Made by a program: the position numbers and the translations under genes | Shown: positions 18,900 to 27,760 of the stretch, in pieces | Layout: each line of letters begins with the position of its first letter | How positions within the stretch are numbered: the stretch's first letter is position 1 | NCBI RefSeq assembly: GCF_002964765.1 | Contig: NZ_PQCF01000006.1 | Span: forward strand, 231,757 to 295,756 | Length of the DNA: 64,000 bases | Source: Pseudoalteromonas sp. T1lg88 | Lineage (GTDB): Bacteria; Pseudomonadota; Gammaproteobacteria; Enterobacterales; Alteromonadaceae | Reading direction: 5' to 3' | Notes under the pieces: model-generated | Told to the model about the DNA's origin: nothing | What the model saw: only the letters and a program-made list of their open reading frames with translations | Databases searched by the model: none

Positions 18900-19778
18900 A
18901 TGGCTTGGATTCAAATTCGCATTCGTGCCACCGAATCAACGGCGGACGCAATCAGTGACCATCTTATGGATGTCGGCTGCCCATCGGTCACCTTTATGGA
19001 CACCAAAGACACACCCATCTTCGAACCGCAACCGGGCGAAGTAAGATACTGGGCAGAAACCACAGTGATCGGCCTGTTTGAAGCCACACATGATATGCAG
19101 GCGGTGGTCAACTACCTTAAGGTTCAGCCCGAACTGCAAGAGCAGTTCCACTACAAAATAGAACAGCTGGAAGATAAAGATTGGGAACGGGAATGGATGA
19201 AAAATTTCCAGCCGATTCAGTTTGGCGAACGCCTATGGATTTGCCCAAGCTGGTTAGATGTACCGGATCCATCTGCGGTCAACGTCATGCTCGACCCGGG
19301 TCTGGCCTTCGGTACCGGCACGCATGCCACTACGGCCTTGTGTTTACGTTGGCTTGAGAGCCTGGATTTAAGCGGTAAAACCGTGGTCGACTTCGGCTGT
19401 GGCTCAGGCATTTTAGGTATCGCCGCCATTAAACTTGGCGCCGCACGCGTTATAGGTATAGATATCGATCAGCAAGCACTCGATGCCAGTATCGATAATG
19501 CCGAGCGCAATGGCGTTGCCGACCAACTTGAAGTTTACCTGCCAGAGAATCAGCCGAGCTTTGAAGCCGATGTGGTCGTTGCCAATATTCTTGCCCAGCC
19601 GCTACGCGAGTTAAACGAGGTGATTCTTGGCCTGTTGAAGTCAGGAGGCGAGCTTGCTCTTTCCGGAGTACTTGAAGAACAAGCCGAATCCGTGGCCGCT
19701 TGCTACGAGCATCAAGTGACTCTAGATCCCATAGCCCAGGAAGGTGAATGGGTGCGGATCAGCGGGATTAAAAAGTAA
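18900..19778 (+). CDS. prmA: Ribosomal protein L11 methyltransferase
   Basis: A 292-residue SAM-dependent enzyme that methylates L11. The N-terminal substrate domain begins [11 protein letters not shown] and contains the conserved [10 protein letters not shown]. The methyltransferase domain has [17 protein letters not shown], the SAM loop [15 protein letters not shown], and the NPPY-equivalent [17 protein letters not shown] before ATG 18900 and the family N-terminus fix this start over 18888. In E. coli it is followed by dusB-fis; here a 276-nt gap precedes dusB. Confidence 0.96.
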   Translation: MAWIQIRIRATESTADAISDHLMDVGCPSVTFMDTKDTPIFEPQPGEVRYWAETTVIGLFEATHDMQAVVNYLKVQPELQEQFHYKIEQLEDKDWEREWMKNFQPIQFGERLWICPSWLDVPDPSAVNVMLDPGLAFGTGTHATTALCLRWLESLDLSGKTVVDFGCGSGILGIAAIKLGAARVIGIDIDQQALDASIDNAERNGVADQLEVYLPENQPSFEADVVVANILAQPLRELNEVILGLLKSGGELALSGVLEEQAESVAACYEHQVTLDPIAQEGEWVRISGIKK

Positions 19779-20054
19779 CCGCTTTTGATCCTGCCCTGCA
19801 CAGTGGACAAAAGTCTCTGTGCAGGCCATTTCTCACTCTTTTTACACTGTTTACGCTCCATCAACACCCCGCCATATAAGCCCTGTCAAGCCGGTGTTCA
19901 TAAAACAGGCAAAAACCTTATTGCCCTCACTCGTTATAAAATGTCAATACAAAAAGTTTAAAAAAAAAGCACTTTTGTTCAATTTCTAGCCTTTGATTTT
20001 GCCTCAAAAAACCGTAAACTTAGCGCCCCTTGAAACGAGGTAAATTGTAACGCT
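19779..20054 (+). promoter_or_regulatory. Upstream region of dusB-fis
   Basis: A 276-nt non-coding stretch between prmA and dusB, AT-rich near the end with a run of nine A around 19962. It probably carries the dusB-fis promoter, which in other gammaproteobacteria is growth-rate and Fis controlled. I could not pick a specific promoter with confidence. Confidence 0.35.
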
Positions 20055-21020
20055 GTGCAAATTGGTCCTTACCAGTTAGAAAACAATTTGATGGTTGCAC
20101 CGATGGCGGGGATCACAGATCGCCCCTTTCGGCAGTTGTGTCGTCGCTTAGGCGCCGGACTGGCCGTCTCTGAAATGTTGTCTTGCAATCCCAAGGTATG
20201 GCAAACCGCCAAATCCATGGGACGTATGGATCATAGCGGCGAATCGGGTATTCGCTCCGTGCAAATTGCGGGGGCTGACCCTGAGCTAATGGCGCAAGCG
20301 GCGCAGTTTAACGTTTCCAACGGCGCGCAGATCATAGATATCAATATGGGCTGCCCTGCCAAAAAAGTGAATAAAAAGCTCGCAGGCTCTGCCTTGTTGC
20401 AGTATCCGGACTTAGTCGAAGCCATAGTGAAAGCTGTGGTGGAAGCGGTAGATGTGCCCGTCACATTAAAAATCCGTACCGGCTGGGATGTGGACAACCG
20501 CAACGGCGTCGAGATTGCAGCGATTGCTGAACACAATGGTATTCAGTCATTAGCCGTACATGGGCGTACTCGCGCCTGTATGTACAAAGGCTATGCCGAA
20601 TACGACACGATCAAAGCGATCAAGAGTTCAGTGTCGATTCCTGTGGTTGCCAACGGTGATATCAGCTCACCGCAAAAGGCGAAACAGGTATTAGAGTATA
20701 CGGGCGCAGATGCCATCATGATTGGACGAGCCGCTCAAGGTCGCCCCTGGATTTTCCGGGAAATTGACCATTATTTAAAAACTGGAGAAATACTCCCGCC
20801 CCCGGCCATTACCGAGGTGCGCAGTATTCTGATGGAGCATTTAATCAATCTCCATCAATTCTACGGTGAGGCCATGGGGCCGCGGATTGCTCGAAAGCAT
20901 GTTGGATGGTATTTGCAAGCCCACGACGAAGACCGTCAGTTTAGGCGAGTATTTAATGCGCTAGAAACACCTGAGACTCAGGTGGATGCACTGAATGAAT
21001 ACTTTGAAACTTATTGCTAA
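20055..21020 (+). CDS. dusB: tRNA-dihydrouridine synthase B
   Basis: A 321-residue FMN enzyme reducing uridine in the tRNA D-loop. It starts at GTG ([19 protein letters not shown] in the DusB pattern) with no strong Shine-Dalgarno. Conserved segments are [35 protein letters not shown] with the catalytic Cys, [17 protein letters not shown], and [15 protein letters not shown]. It is the first gene of the dusB-fis operon. The weak GTG start may limit DusB relative to Fis, as has been described for E. coli. Confidence 0.96.
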   Translation: MQIGPYQLENNLMVAPMAGITDRPFRQLCRRLGAGLAVSEMLSCNPKVWQTAKSMGRMDHSGESGIRSVQIAGADPELMAQAAQFNVSNGAQIIDINMGCPAKKVNKKLAGSALLQYPDLVEAIVKAVVEAVDVPVTLKIRTGWDVDNRNGVEIAAIAEHNGIQSLAVHGRTRACMYKGYAEYDTIKAIKSSVSIPVVANGDISSPQKAKQVLEYTGADAIMIGRAAQGRPWIFREIDHYLKTGEILPPPAITEVRSILMEHLINLHQFYGEAMGPRIARKHVGWYLQAHDEDRQFRRVFNALETPETQVDALNEYFETYC

Positions 21021-21046
21021 TCCAGAAAGAAAGAGACAATACAACG

Positions 21047-21337
21047 ATGTTTGAACAAAATGTGACTTCTCCTTTTATTACTAACGCTCACGTTCAGTCA
21101 CAAGAGAAACCACAACCTCTTCGCGACGCTGTTAAAAAAGCTGTTCACCACTACCTTAAGCAGCTTAACGGCCAGGACGTACAAGACGTTTATGAACTTG
21201 TTCTTTCTGAGCTGGAAGCGCCGCTTCTAGAAGAAGTAATGACCTATACACGCGGTAACCAAACCCGTGCAGCCATCTTACTGGGTATCAACCGTGGTAC
21301 TTTACGTAAGAAGCTGAAAAAGTACGGCATGAACTAA
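21047..21337 (+). CDS. fis: DNA-binding protein Fis
   Basis: A 96-residue nucleoid protein. The C-terminal HTH ([21 protein letters not shown]) is almost the E. coli sequence; the central helices ([20 protein letters not shown]) form the dimer. The N-terminal part is more divergent and starts [10 protein letters not shown]; the frame extension into dusB is discarded. Fis activates rRNA promoters and shapes the chromosome in fast growth. Co-transcribed with dusB and followed by a strong terminator. Confidence 0.97.
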   Translation: MFEQNVTSPFITNAHVQSQEKPQPLRDAVKKAVHHYLKQLNGQDVQDVYELVLSELEAPLLEEVMTYTRGNQTRAAILLGINRGTLRKKLKKYGMN

Positions 21338-21363
21338 TTTATTCGCAGCCTTGAGCTGCACCG

Positions 21364-21387
21364 AAAAGCACCCTAGGGTGCTTTTTT
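21364..21387 (+). terminator. Intrinsic terminator after fis
   Basis: AAAAGCACCC-TA-GGGTGCTTTTTT, a strong stem with a T6 tail. Confidence 0.92.
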
Positions 21388-21408
21388 ATTTTCGCCCATA
21401 CGCGAAAA

Positions 21409-21426
21409 TGACCGATGCATCGGTCA
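21409..21426. promoter_or_regulatory. 18-bp perfect palindrome upstream of purH
   Basis: TGACCGATGCATCGGTCA at 21409-21426 is a perfect palindrome, 140 bases before purH and just after the fis terminator. It does not look like the E. coli PurR site. With no unpaired loop and no T tract, a protein-binding site is more likely than a terminator. The regulator is unknown. Confidence 0.4.
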
Positions 21427-21566
21427 CTGTGTTATACAAAAACATCATCATTGTTTAAAATAGGGTTTCTAAGCAAACCCCTTGTCTAACCCCTAGGTCG
21501 AATTCACCAATAACTGGTGCTACCTAAGACAAGATTATCTACTCAACTGAGGTAACAAAAACTACC

Positions 21567-23153
21567 ATGGATACACATCGTCCAATTCGTCGCGCGCTCC
21601 TGAGCGTATCTGATAAAACGGGTATCGTTGACTTCGCTCGTGAGCTAGCAGCTCAAGGCGTCGAAATTCTTTCTACCGGTGGCACCTGCAAGCTACTTGC
21701 AGACAACGGCATCAAGGTAACTGAAGTATCTGATCACACCGGTCACCCTGAGATCATGGATGGCCGCGTTAAAACATTGCATCCAAAAATTCACGGCGGC
21801 ATCTTAGCCCGTCGCGGCCAAGACGAAGGCGTTATGGCTGAAAACAACATAGATGCAATCGACATGGTAGTTGTAAACCTATACCCATTCGCACAAACGG
21901 TCGCAAAAGAAGACTGCTCGCTTGAAGACGCGATTGAGAACATAGATATCGGTGGCCCAACCATGGTTCGTGCCGCGGCGAAAAACCACAAAGACGTGAC
22001 CATTATCGTCAATGCCGCCGACTACGGCCGCGTTATCGACGAAATGAAGGCCAATGAAGGTTCTACCTCACACGCCACCCGTTTTGACCTGGCCATTGCC
22101 GCATTCGAGCACACGGCTCAGTACGACGGCATGATCGCCAACTACTTCGGTAAAATGGTGCCTGACTACACCGAAGAAGCGGCAACCGATACTAAGTTCC
22201 CACGCACCATCAACATGCAGTTCGCCAAGAAGCAAGACATGCGCTACGGTGAGAACTCGCACCAGGATGCGGCCTTCTATGTTGAAAACGACATTGAAGA
22301 AGCCTCGGTTGCCACGGCTAAGCAAATTCAAGGTAAGGCGCTGTCTTACAACAATATCGCCGACACCGATGCAGCCCTTGAGTGCGTAAAAGAATTCGAT
22401 GCGCCGGCCTGTGTTATTGTTAAGCACGCAAACCCTTGTGGTGTGTCTGTAGGTGAAAACATCCTTGAAGCCTATGACCGTGCCTTTAAAACCGACCCAA
22501 CATCGGCATTTGGTGGCATTATCGCCTTCAACCGTGAATTGGATGCGGATACCGCAGAAGCCATCATCGCCCGTCAGTTCGTAGAAGTGATCATCGCCCC
22601 TAGCATCAGCGAAGAAGCGGCACAAATCGTTTCTGCCAAACAGAACGTGCGCCTACTTGAGTGTGGTCAATGGCAAGCGCAAACTACAGGCGTTGATATC
22701 AAGCGCGTAAACGGCGGTATCCTGGTACAAGACCGTGACCAAGGCATGGTTACCATGGGCGACCTTAAAGTGGTTTCTAAGCGTCAACCGACCGAGCAAG
22801 AACTGAAAGATCTTATGTTCTGCTGGAAAGTAGCCAAGTTTGTTAAATCAAACGCCATCGTATACGCCAAAGACGGCATGACTATCGGTGTGGGCGCCGG
22901 CCAAATGAGCCGCGTATACTCGGCGAAAATCGCCGGTATTAAAGCCGCCGATGAGAACCTTGAGGTTAAAGGTTCGGTTATGGCTTCTGATGCCTTCTTC
23001 CCATTCCGTGACGGTATCGATGCTGCGGCCGAAGCTGGCATTACTGCGGTGATCCAGCCGGGTGGTTCAATGCGTGATGAAGAAGTAATTGCTGCCGCTG
23101 ACGAAGCTGGCATGGCAATGGTCTTCACCGGTATGCGCCATTTCCGCCACTAA
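21567..23153 (+). CDS. purH: Bifunctional AICAR formyltransferase/IMP cyclohydrolase
   Basis: A 528-residue enzyme for the last two steps of IMP synthesis. The N-terminal MGS-like cyclohydrolase domain is seen in [33 protein letters not shown] and [17 protein letters not shown]. The AICAR transformylase domain contains [13 protein letters not shown], the catalytic KHANPCG, and [12 protein letters not shown]. Length and motifs are standard. A weak GAGG lies 14 bases before ATG 21567. It shares the purine pathway with purD, one gene further on. Confidence 0.97.
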   Translation: MDTHRPIRRALLSVSDKTGIVDFARELAAQGVEILSTGGTCKLLADNGIKVTEVSDHTGHPEIMDGRVKTLHPKIHGGILARRGQDEGVMAENNIDAIDMVVVNLYPFAQTVAKEDCSLEDAIENIDIGGPTMVRAAAKNHKDVTIIVNAADYGRVIDEMKANEGSTSHATRFDLAIAAFEHTAQYDGMIANYFGKMVPDYTEEAATDTKFPRTINMQFAKKQDMRYGENSHQDAAFYVENDIEEASVATAKQIQGKALSYNNIADTDAALECVKEFDAPACVIVKHANPCGVSVGENILEAYDRAFKTDPTSAFGGIIAFNRELDADTAEAIIARQFVEVIIAPSISEEAAQIVSAKQNVRLLECGQWQAQTTGVDIKRVNGGILVQDRDQGMVTMGDLKVVSKRQPTEQELKDLMFCWKVAKFVKSNAIVYAKDGMTIGVGAGQMSRVYSAKIAGIKAADENLEVKGSVMASDAFFPFRDGIDAAAEAGITAVIQPGGSMRDEEVIAAADEAGMAMVFTGMRHFRH

Positions 23154-23162
23154 GAAACTCAC

Positions 23163-23194
23163 CGCCAGGGCCATTTAGGCTCTGGCGTGTTTTC
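23163..23194 (+). terminator. Terminator after purH
   Basis: Ten-pair stem (one G-T) with loop ATTTA at 23163-23187, then GTGTTTTCG. It lies between purH and the methyltransferase, so purH and purD are probably not a simple operon. Confidence 0.7.
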
Positions 23195-23259
23195 GTAGAC
23201 TATTCAAATCAATCTGCTATTTTGTGTTAACACATAATAAATATCACAAGGATTCGATT

Positions 23260-24081
23260 ATGAAATTTGGCTTTAAAACCGCGCTAACCGCGGCCATCGC
23301 GCTTTCACTAAGCGCCTGCGTAAGCACCAGCACCAGTGAACAACTGACTGAAGCCAGCCAAGGCGAGCTAAGAAGTGCACAAGCACAAGCCAGAGATCAA
23401 TATCGTCACCCGGTAGAAACTCTGACCTTTTTCGGCATCGAGCCGAATATGACAGTGGTTGAAGTCTCTCCAGGCGGTGGTTGGTACACGGATATTCTCG
23501 CTCCTTTACTTAAAGACGAAGGCACCTTGTATGCCGCCCACTTCCCGGCCGACTCGGACGTGAAGTATTACCAGCGCTCATTGGCTGGCTTTAAGGAAAA
23601 GATGGCCAATACTCGTGCCTATTCCGACATCCGACTCACCGAGTTTTACCCCGGCACCCATCATAATATCGCCCCGGAAGGCAGTGCCGATATGGTGCTG
23701 ACATTCCGTAATCTGCATAACTGGTATATGAATGCCGACGAGCAAGGTGTGAAAGATGCCATGCGCGCCTTTTATACCGCCCTTAAACCCGGTGGCGTAC
23801 TAGGTATAGTGGATCACCGTTTGCCGGAAACCCGTGATAGCGGTAAGGCCAAACGTTCGGGTTATGTTAAAGAGAGCTGGGTGATTGCGCTGGCACAAGA
23901 AGCTGGATTTGAACTGGTTGCGAAAAGTGAAATCAATGCCAATCCGAAAGACTTCGCCAACCATCCAAAAGGCGTGTGGACATTGCCACCAAGCCTGAGC
24001 TTGGGTGAAGAAGATCGCGCAAAATACGAAGCGATCGGCGAAAGTGACCGGATGACGCTGAAATTCATCAAACCCCTATAG
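23260..24081 (+). CDS. Lipoprotein class I SAM-methyltransferase-like protein (COG4798 type)
   Basis: A 273-residue protein with an apparent lipoprotein signal (MKFGFKTALTAAIALSLSAC, lipobox LSAC at 17-20). It is followed by a Rossmann methyltransferase fold: VVEVSPGGGWYTDILAPLL in the SAM-loop position, MVLTFRNLHNWYM, and GGVLGIVDHRLPE. AAGGA lies before ATG 23260. It resembles the family annotated as predicted exported methyltransferases (COG4798). SAM is not expected in the periplasm, so the substrate or even the activity is in doubt. It sits 12 nt before purD and is probably co-transcribed with it. Function unknown. Confidence 0.85.
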   Translation: MKFGFKTALTAAIALSLSACVSTSTSEQLTEASQGELRSAQAQARDQYRHPVETLTFFGIEPNMTVVEVSPGGGWYTDILAPLLKDEGTLYAAHFPADSDVKYYQRSLAGFKEKMANTRAYSDIRLTEFYPGTHHNIAPEGSADMVLTFRNLHNWYMNADEQGVKDAMRAFYTALKPGGVLGIVDHRLPETRDSGKAKRSGYVKESWVIALAQEAGFELVAKSEINANPKDFANHPKGVWTLPPSLSLGEEDRAKYEAIGESDRMTLKFIKPL

Positions 24082-24093
24082 GATTTATAAGCC

Positions 24094-25377
24094 ATGAATG
24101 TACTAGTCATTGGCAGTGGCGGCCGCGAACACGCACTTGCGTTTAAGGCCGCTCAATCAAACAAAGTAGAAAAAGTATTTGTTGCTCCGGGTAACGCCGG
24201 CACCGCACTTGAGCCAAAGTTAGAAAATGTGGCCATTGGTGTTGAAGATATTGATGCACTTATCACGTTCGCGAAAGAAAATAACGTTGAACTGACTATT
24301 GTAGGCCCTGAAGCACCGCTTGTTATTGGTGTTGTTGATGCCTTCCGCAAGCAGGGCCTGGCAATTTTCGGCCCAACGCAAGGTGCGGCGCAACTTGAAG
24401 GCTCTAAGTCCTTCACTAAAGACTTCTTGGCACGCCACGATATCCCCACTGCGTTTTACAAAACCTTTGAGCAAATTGAGCCAGCGCTTGAGTACATCAA
24501 AGAGCAAGGCGCTCCTATCGTAGTTAAGGCCGATGGCCTGGCGGCAGGTAAAGGCGTGATCGTGGCCATGACCGAAGCGGAAGCGGAAGAAGCGGTACGC
24601 GATATGCTAGCCGGTAATGCCTTTGGTGAAGCCGGTAGCCGCGTGGTTATCGAAGAGTTCCTTGAGGGTGAAGAAGCCTCTTTCATCGTTATGGTCGACG
24701 GTAAGAATGTATTGCCATTTGCCACCAGTCAGGATCATAAGCGCGCTTATAATGGCGATCAGGGCCCTAATACCGGTGGTATGGGTGCCTACTCTCCGGC
24801 GCCCGTGGTAACTGCGGAAATTCATGAGCGCATCATGAATGAAGTGATCAACCCGACCGTTGCTGGCATGGCCGCGGAAGGTCACCCTTACACGGGTTTC
24901 CTATACGCCGGTCTTATGATTGCTGCAGACGGCACGCCTAAGGTAATTGAGTACAACTGCCGCTTTGGCGACCCTGAAACTCAGCCTATAATGCTGCGTC
25001 TACAGTCGGACTTGGTTGAGCTAATTGAAGCTGCTAACCGTGAAGAGCTGGATAAGACAGACATTCAGTTCGACCCGCGTGCAGCGGTAGGTGTCGTTCT
25101 TGCAGCCAAAGGCTACCCAGGCTCCTACCCTAAAGGCGACGCCATCTCGGGCCTGCTTGTTGAGTACCCGGAAGGTGAGAAAGTATTCCACGCCGGTACC
25201 AAGCAAGACGGTGACAAGGTAGTGACCGCCGGTGGTCGCGTACTCTGTGCCACCGCTCTAGGTGAAACCGTAACTGCGGCACAACAACGTGCCTACGAGC
25301 TGGTAAAAGCCATAGATTGGGACGGCGTTGAGTACCGTACCGATATCGCTTATCGCGCCATTGCTCGCGAAAGCTAA
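24094..25377 (+). CDS. purD: Phosphoribosylamine-glycine ligase (GAR synthetase)
   Basis: A 427-residue ATP-grasp enzyme that joins glycine to phosphoribosylamine in purine synthesis. It begins MNVLVIGSGGREHALA. The ATP-grasp signatures VVKADGLAAGKGV, SFIVMVDG and the metal/phosphate loop IEYNCRFGDPETQ are all present. Many gammaproteobacteria have a purHD operon; here the methyltransferase-like lipoprotein gene lies between. Strong terminator downstream. Confidence 0.97.
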   Translation: MNVLVIGSGGREHALAFKAAQSNKVEKVFVAPGNAGTALEPKLENVAIGVEDIDALITFAKENNVELTIVGPEAPLVIGVVDAFRKQGLAIFGPTQGAAQLEGSKSFTKDFLARHDIPTAFYKTFEQIEPALEYIKEQGAPIVVKADGLAAGKGVIVAMTEAEAEEAVRDMLAGNAFGEAGSRVVIEEFLEGEEASFIVMVDGKNVLPFATSQDHKRAYNGDQGPNTGGMGAYSPAPVVTAEIHERIMNEVINPTVAGMAAEGHPYTGFLYAGLMIAADGTPKVIEYNCRFGDPETQPIMLRLQSDLVELIEAANREELDKTDIQFDPRAAVGVVLAAKGYPGSYPKGDAISGLLVEYPEGEKVFHAGTKQDGDKVVTAGGRVLCATALGETVTAAQQRAYELVKAIDWDGVEYRTDIAYRAIARES

Positions 25378-25400
25378 TCAGGCGCTAAAGGCCTATTGAG

Positions 25401-25427
25401 AAAGCGAAGCTCCGGCTTCGCTTTTTT
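25401..25427 (+). terminator. Intrinsic terminator after purD
   Basis: AAAGCGAAGC-TCCG-GCTTCGCTTT stem with a T6 tail. Confidence 0.92.
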
Positions 25428-25532
25428 ATTGCCTGAAGTTTATCCGCCCAATCGCTGCAAACCCAGCTAGCCGAAGACAGTGCCGCGGTGGTCTGATACC
25501 ATAAGCCCATACTTTTGCCATTGGGACGCAAT

Positions 25533-26363
25533 ATGCAAGGCACACTAAAGAAAATGAAAACCCAGCTCGGTGATGAGCAGAACCCGGCGGTGCAATACCA
25601 GCTTCCCGTTGGCGACGAACTATTACCGCTAAATGAGCTGATAGGCAAAACCCTGACCCTGACCTACAGCGGTAACATCTTCTGTTCCAGCTGCGGCAAG
25701 AAAACCAAAAAGAGCTACTCTCAGGGCCATTGCTTTGTCTGTATGCGTAAGCTTGCCAGCTGCGATATGTGCATTATGAAACCGGAAACCTGCCACTATG
25801 ATCAGGGCACCTGTCGCGAGCCGCAGTGGGGTGAGGAAAACTGCATGATCCCCCACTATGTGTATCTGGCTAACACCTCTGGGCTAAAGGTAGGCATTAC
25901 CCGTCATACTCAGATCCCAACCCGTTGGATAGATCAGGGCGCCACGGCGGCCTTGCCTATTATCAGGGTGCAGACTCGTCTGCAATCCGGCCTGGTGGAA
26001 GTCGCCTTGGCTGAGTTTATTGCCGATAAAACCAATTGGCGCAATATGCTCAAGGGCACTCAGGTTGAAGTGGACTTGCTTGCCGCCCGCGATGAACTCT
26101 TGCCGCAGATCCAGGCTAAACTGGATGAACTGGCCGAACTGTTTGGCGCCACCGCGGTGGAAGTGCTGGACGAAGAGGTGGTCGAGATCAACTACCCAGT
26201 GGACACCTACCCAAGCAAAATCAGCTCCTTTAATTTTGATAAAGAGCCCAAGGTCAGCGGCGTGCTGCTCGGCATCAAGGGGCAATACCTGATCTTTGAT
26301 ACAGGTGTAATCAACATTCGTAAGTTTGGAGCTTATGAGGTTGAGGTAGACTATAGCGCCTAG
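25533..26363 (+). CDS. DUF2797 zinc-cysteine protein
   Basis: A 276-residue protein of the DUF2797 family. The first half has paired cysteines typical of zinc ribbons: CSSC, CFVC, CDMC and later single Cys in METCHYDQGTC-like spacing, between about residues 50 and 110. Just after this comes HYVYLANTSGLKVGITR followed by a conserved R-W-x-D-Q-G. I read this as similar to GIY-YIG nuclease folds (Y-V-Y ... K-V-G-I-T). ATG 25533 is chosen over an upstream TTG because GGGA precedes it. The function is unknown; a nucleic-acid role is only an inference. Confidence 0.82.
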   Translation: MQGTLKKMKTQLGDEQNPAVQYQLPVGDELLPLNELIGKTLTLTYSGNIFCSSCGKKTKKSYSQGHCFVCMRKLASCDMCIMKPETCHYDQGTCREPQWGEENCMIPHYVYLANTSGLKVGITRHTQIPTRWIDQGATAALPIIRVQTRLQSGLVEVALAEFIADKTNWRNMLKGTQVEVDLLAARDELLPQIQAKLDELAELFGATAVEVLDEEVVEINYPVDTYPSKISSFNFDKEPKVSGVLLGIKGQYLIFDTGVINIRKFGAYEVEVDYSA

Positions 26364-26438
26364 CAAATTCGGCGCTGCTGCTTGTAACCTAAAGATACTA
26401 ATGAGTACCGGCCTTATCCTGCTGACCTAGGACAAAAT

Positions 26439-26714
26439 ATGCCCAACTTAGATTTTCCGGTACTGGCCGTTGAGTCAGACTTTATCACCCTGTGCAGCGA
26501 TGCCAGTGAGCTTAAAGCCGCGGATAACGGCCACCTGCTCTTTGTCCTCGATAGCCGTCATCACTACTTTGATGCCAAGGGCCAGCCCATTGATCGTCAA
26601 TGGTCGCTGCTGTGTACCGCCCTGCAAGATTATTTAAGCGCCGAGGGACATTGCTGTGTGGCTAAGTTACAGCTTCAGGATGAGAGTCAGATCTGGCCTT
26701 TGCTCGACGACTAA
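26439..26714 (+). CDS. Small conserved hypothetical protein
   Basis: A 91-residue acidic protein with no signal peptide or membrane helix. AGGA lies well placed before ATG 26439, and the reading frame has normal codon use for this genome, so I take it as real. It contains a LFVLDSRHHYFDAKGQPI segment and ends acidic. It is not a family I recognise. Same direction as the DUF2797 gene 75 nt upstream; convergent with the deacetylase-like gene. Confidence 0.65.
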   Translation: MPNLDFPVLAVESDFITLCSDASELKAADNGHLLFVLDSRHHYFDAKGQPIDRQWSLLCTALQDYLSAEGHCCVAKLQLQDESQIWPLLDD

Positions 26715-26729
26715 ATGGGTAACGGGCTG

Positions 26730-27662
26730 CTATTGCCCTTCATACGCCGCCAGTTGCCCACGCAGATAATGCTCAACACCGCGGGCCAGGGCCGATAAAT
26801 GGTAGCCCCCTTCTAAAAATGACACTATGCCCAGCACCCCATGGGCCTTGGCAAATTCGCCGAGGCGCTGACTAAACCAGGCATAATCCTGCTCGACAAA
26901 TTTGAGTGCCGACATATCGTCTTCCAGATGCCCGTCAAAGCCGGCAGATACAAAGATCAGCTGTGGAGCAAAATGGGTCAATGCCGGTAACCATTGGCTT
27001 TCAACCAGACGGCGTAAGTCATTACCATCGCTGGCCGGTGGTAGGGGTGATTGGATCAGGTTGGCTCTGTCGACCGGCTCGGGGTTGGGATAAAGAGGGT
27101 TTTGAAATAAGGAGCACAGCAAGACATTGCGCTCATCGGCAAAAATGCTTTGGGTGCCATCGCCGTGGTGCACGTCTATATCCAAAATGGCAATGCGCTG
27201 TATCCCTTGCTGCTGCGCATAACGCACGGCGATAGCGAGATTGTTATAAACGCAGAAACCGGCGCTGTGCTCTCGGCTGGCATGGTGACCGGGCGGGCGC
27301 ACCGCACAAAAGCCAGCATCTATGTTTCCCGCTAACACCTCATCCACGGCCGTTAAACCGGCACCAACGGCACGCTCTATAGCCTGCAACGACTCGGGGC
27401 ACAAGCGCGTATCACCATCGAGATCCGCATAGCCAAGATCCGGAATGCGTTGCTCCACCAAGGACACCAACTGCTCGGAATGGACACTGAGAAAGTCCTG
27501 TCGTTCGGCCTTGCGCGCCTGTAATTGTGCTAGCTCTAAATCTAAGCCACTGGCAAGCAGGCGGTCTTGAATTACATCCAGGCGAGCGGGCGAGTCTGGA
27601 TGATCGCTGCCCATTTGGTGGCGGCGACAGGCGGGGTGAGTGATAACGGCGATACGGGACAT
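26730..27662 (-). CDS. Histone deacetylase-family amidohydrolase
   Basis: A 310-residue protein of the arginase/deacetylase fold. The class signatures are intact: RPPGHHAS, DIDVHHGDGTQ (Zn ligands Asp and His), SAGFDGH (third ligand) and FLEGGYHLSAL. Bacterial members act on acetylpolyamines, acetoin-type or acetyl-lysine substrates, and the sequence alone does not say which. ATG 27662 fits the family start (MSRIAVITHPACRRHQMG), though it has a weak ribosome site. It converges on the small hypothetical gene, with 15 nt between the stops. Confidence 0.92.
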   Translation of the reverse strand: MSRIAVITHPACRRHQMGSDHPDSPARLDVIQDRLLASGLDLELAQLQARKAERQDFLSVHSEQLVSLVEQRIPDLGYADLDGDTRLCPESLQAIERAVGAGLTAVDEVLAGNIDAGFCAVRPPGHHASREHSAGFCVYNNLAIAVRYAQQQGIQRIAILDIDVHHGDGTQSIFADERNVLLCSLFQNPLYPNPEPVDRANLIQSPLPPASDGNDLRRLVESQWLPALTHFAPQLIFVSAGFDGHLEDDMSALKFVEQDYAWFSQRLGEFAKAHGVLGIVSFLEGGYHLSALARGVEHYLRGQLAAYEGQ

Positions 27663-27760
27663 AAGCTGGCTGCATTAAACACTTTAATCAAGAGCTTAAC
27701 AAAGTCGCAGCGCCTTGACCCTGCGACTTTGGTGTTAGCTTGTATGCTTTCAGGACTGGC

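Noticed and set aside
22068..22625. 185-codon antisense frame in purH
   Set aside because: No ribosome site and fully inside a well-conserved enzyme gene; a shadow frame.
25884..26366. 160-codon antisense frame over the DUF2797 gene
   Set aside because: Mirror of the coding strand codon pattern; no family-like sequence.
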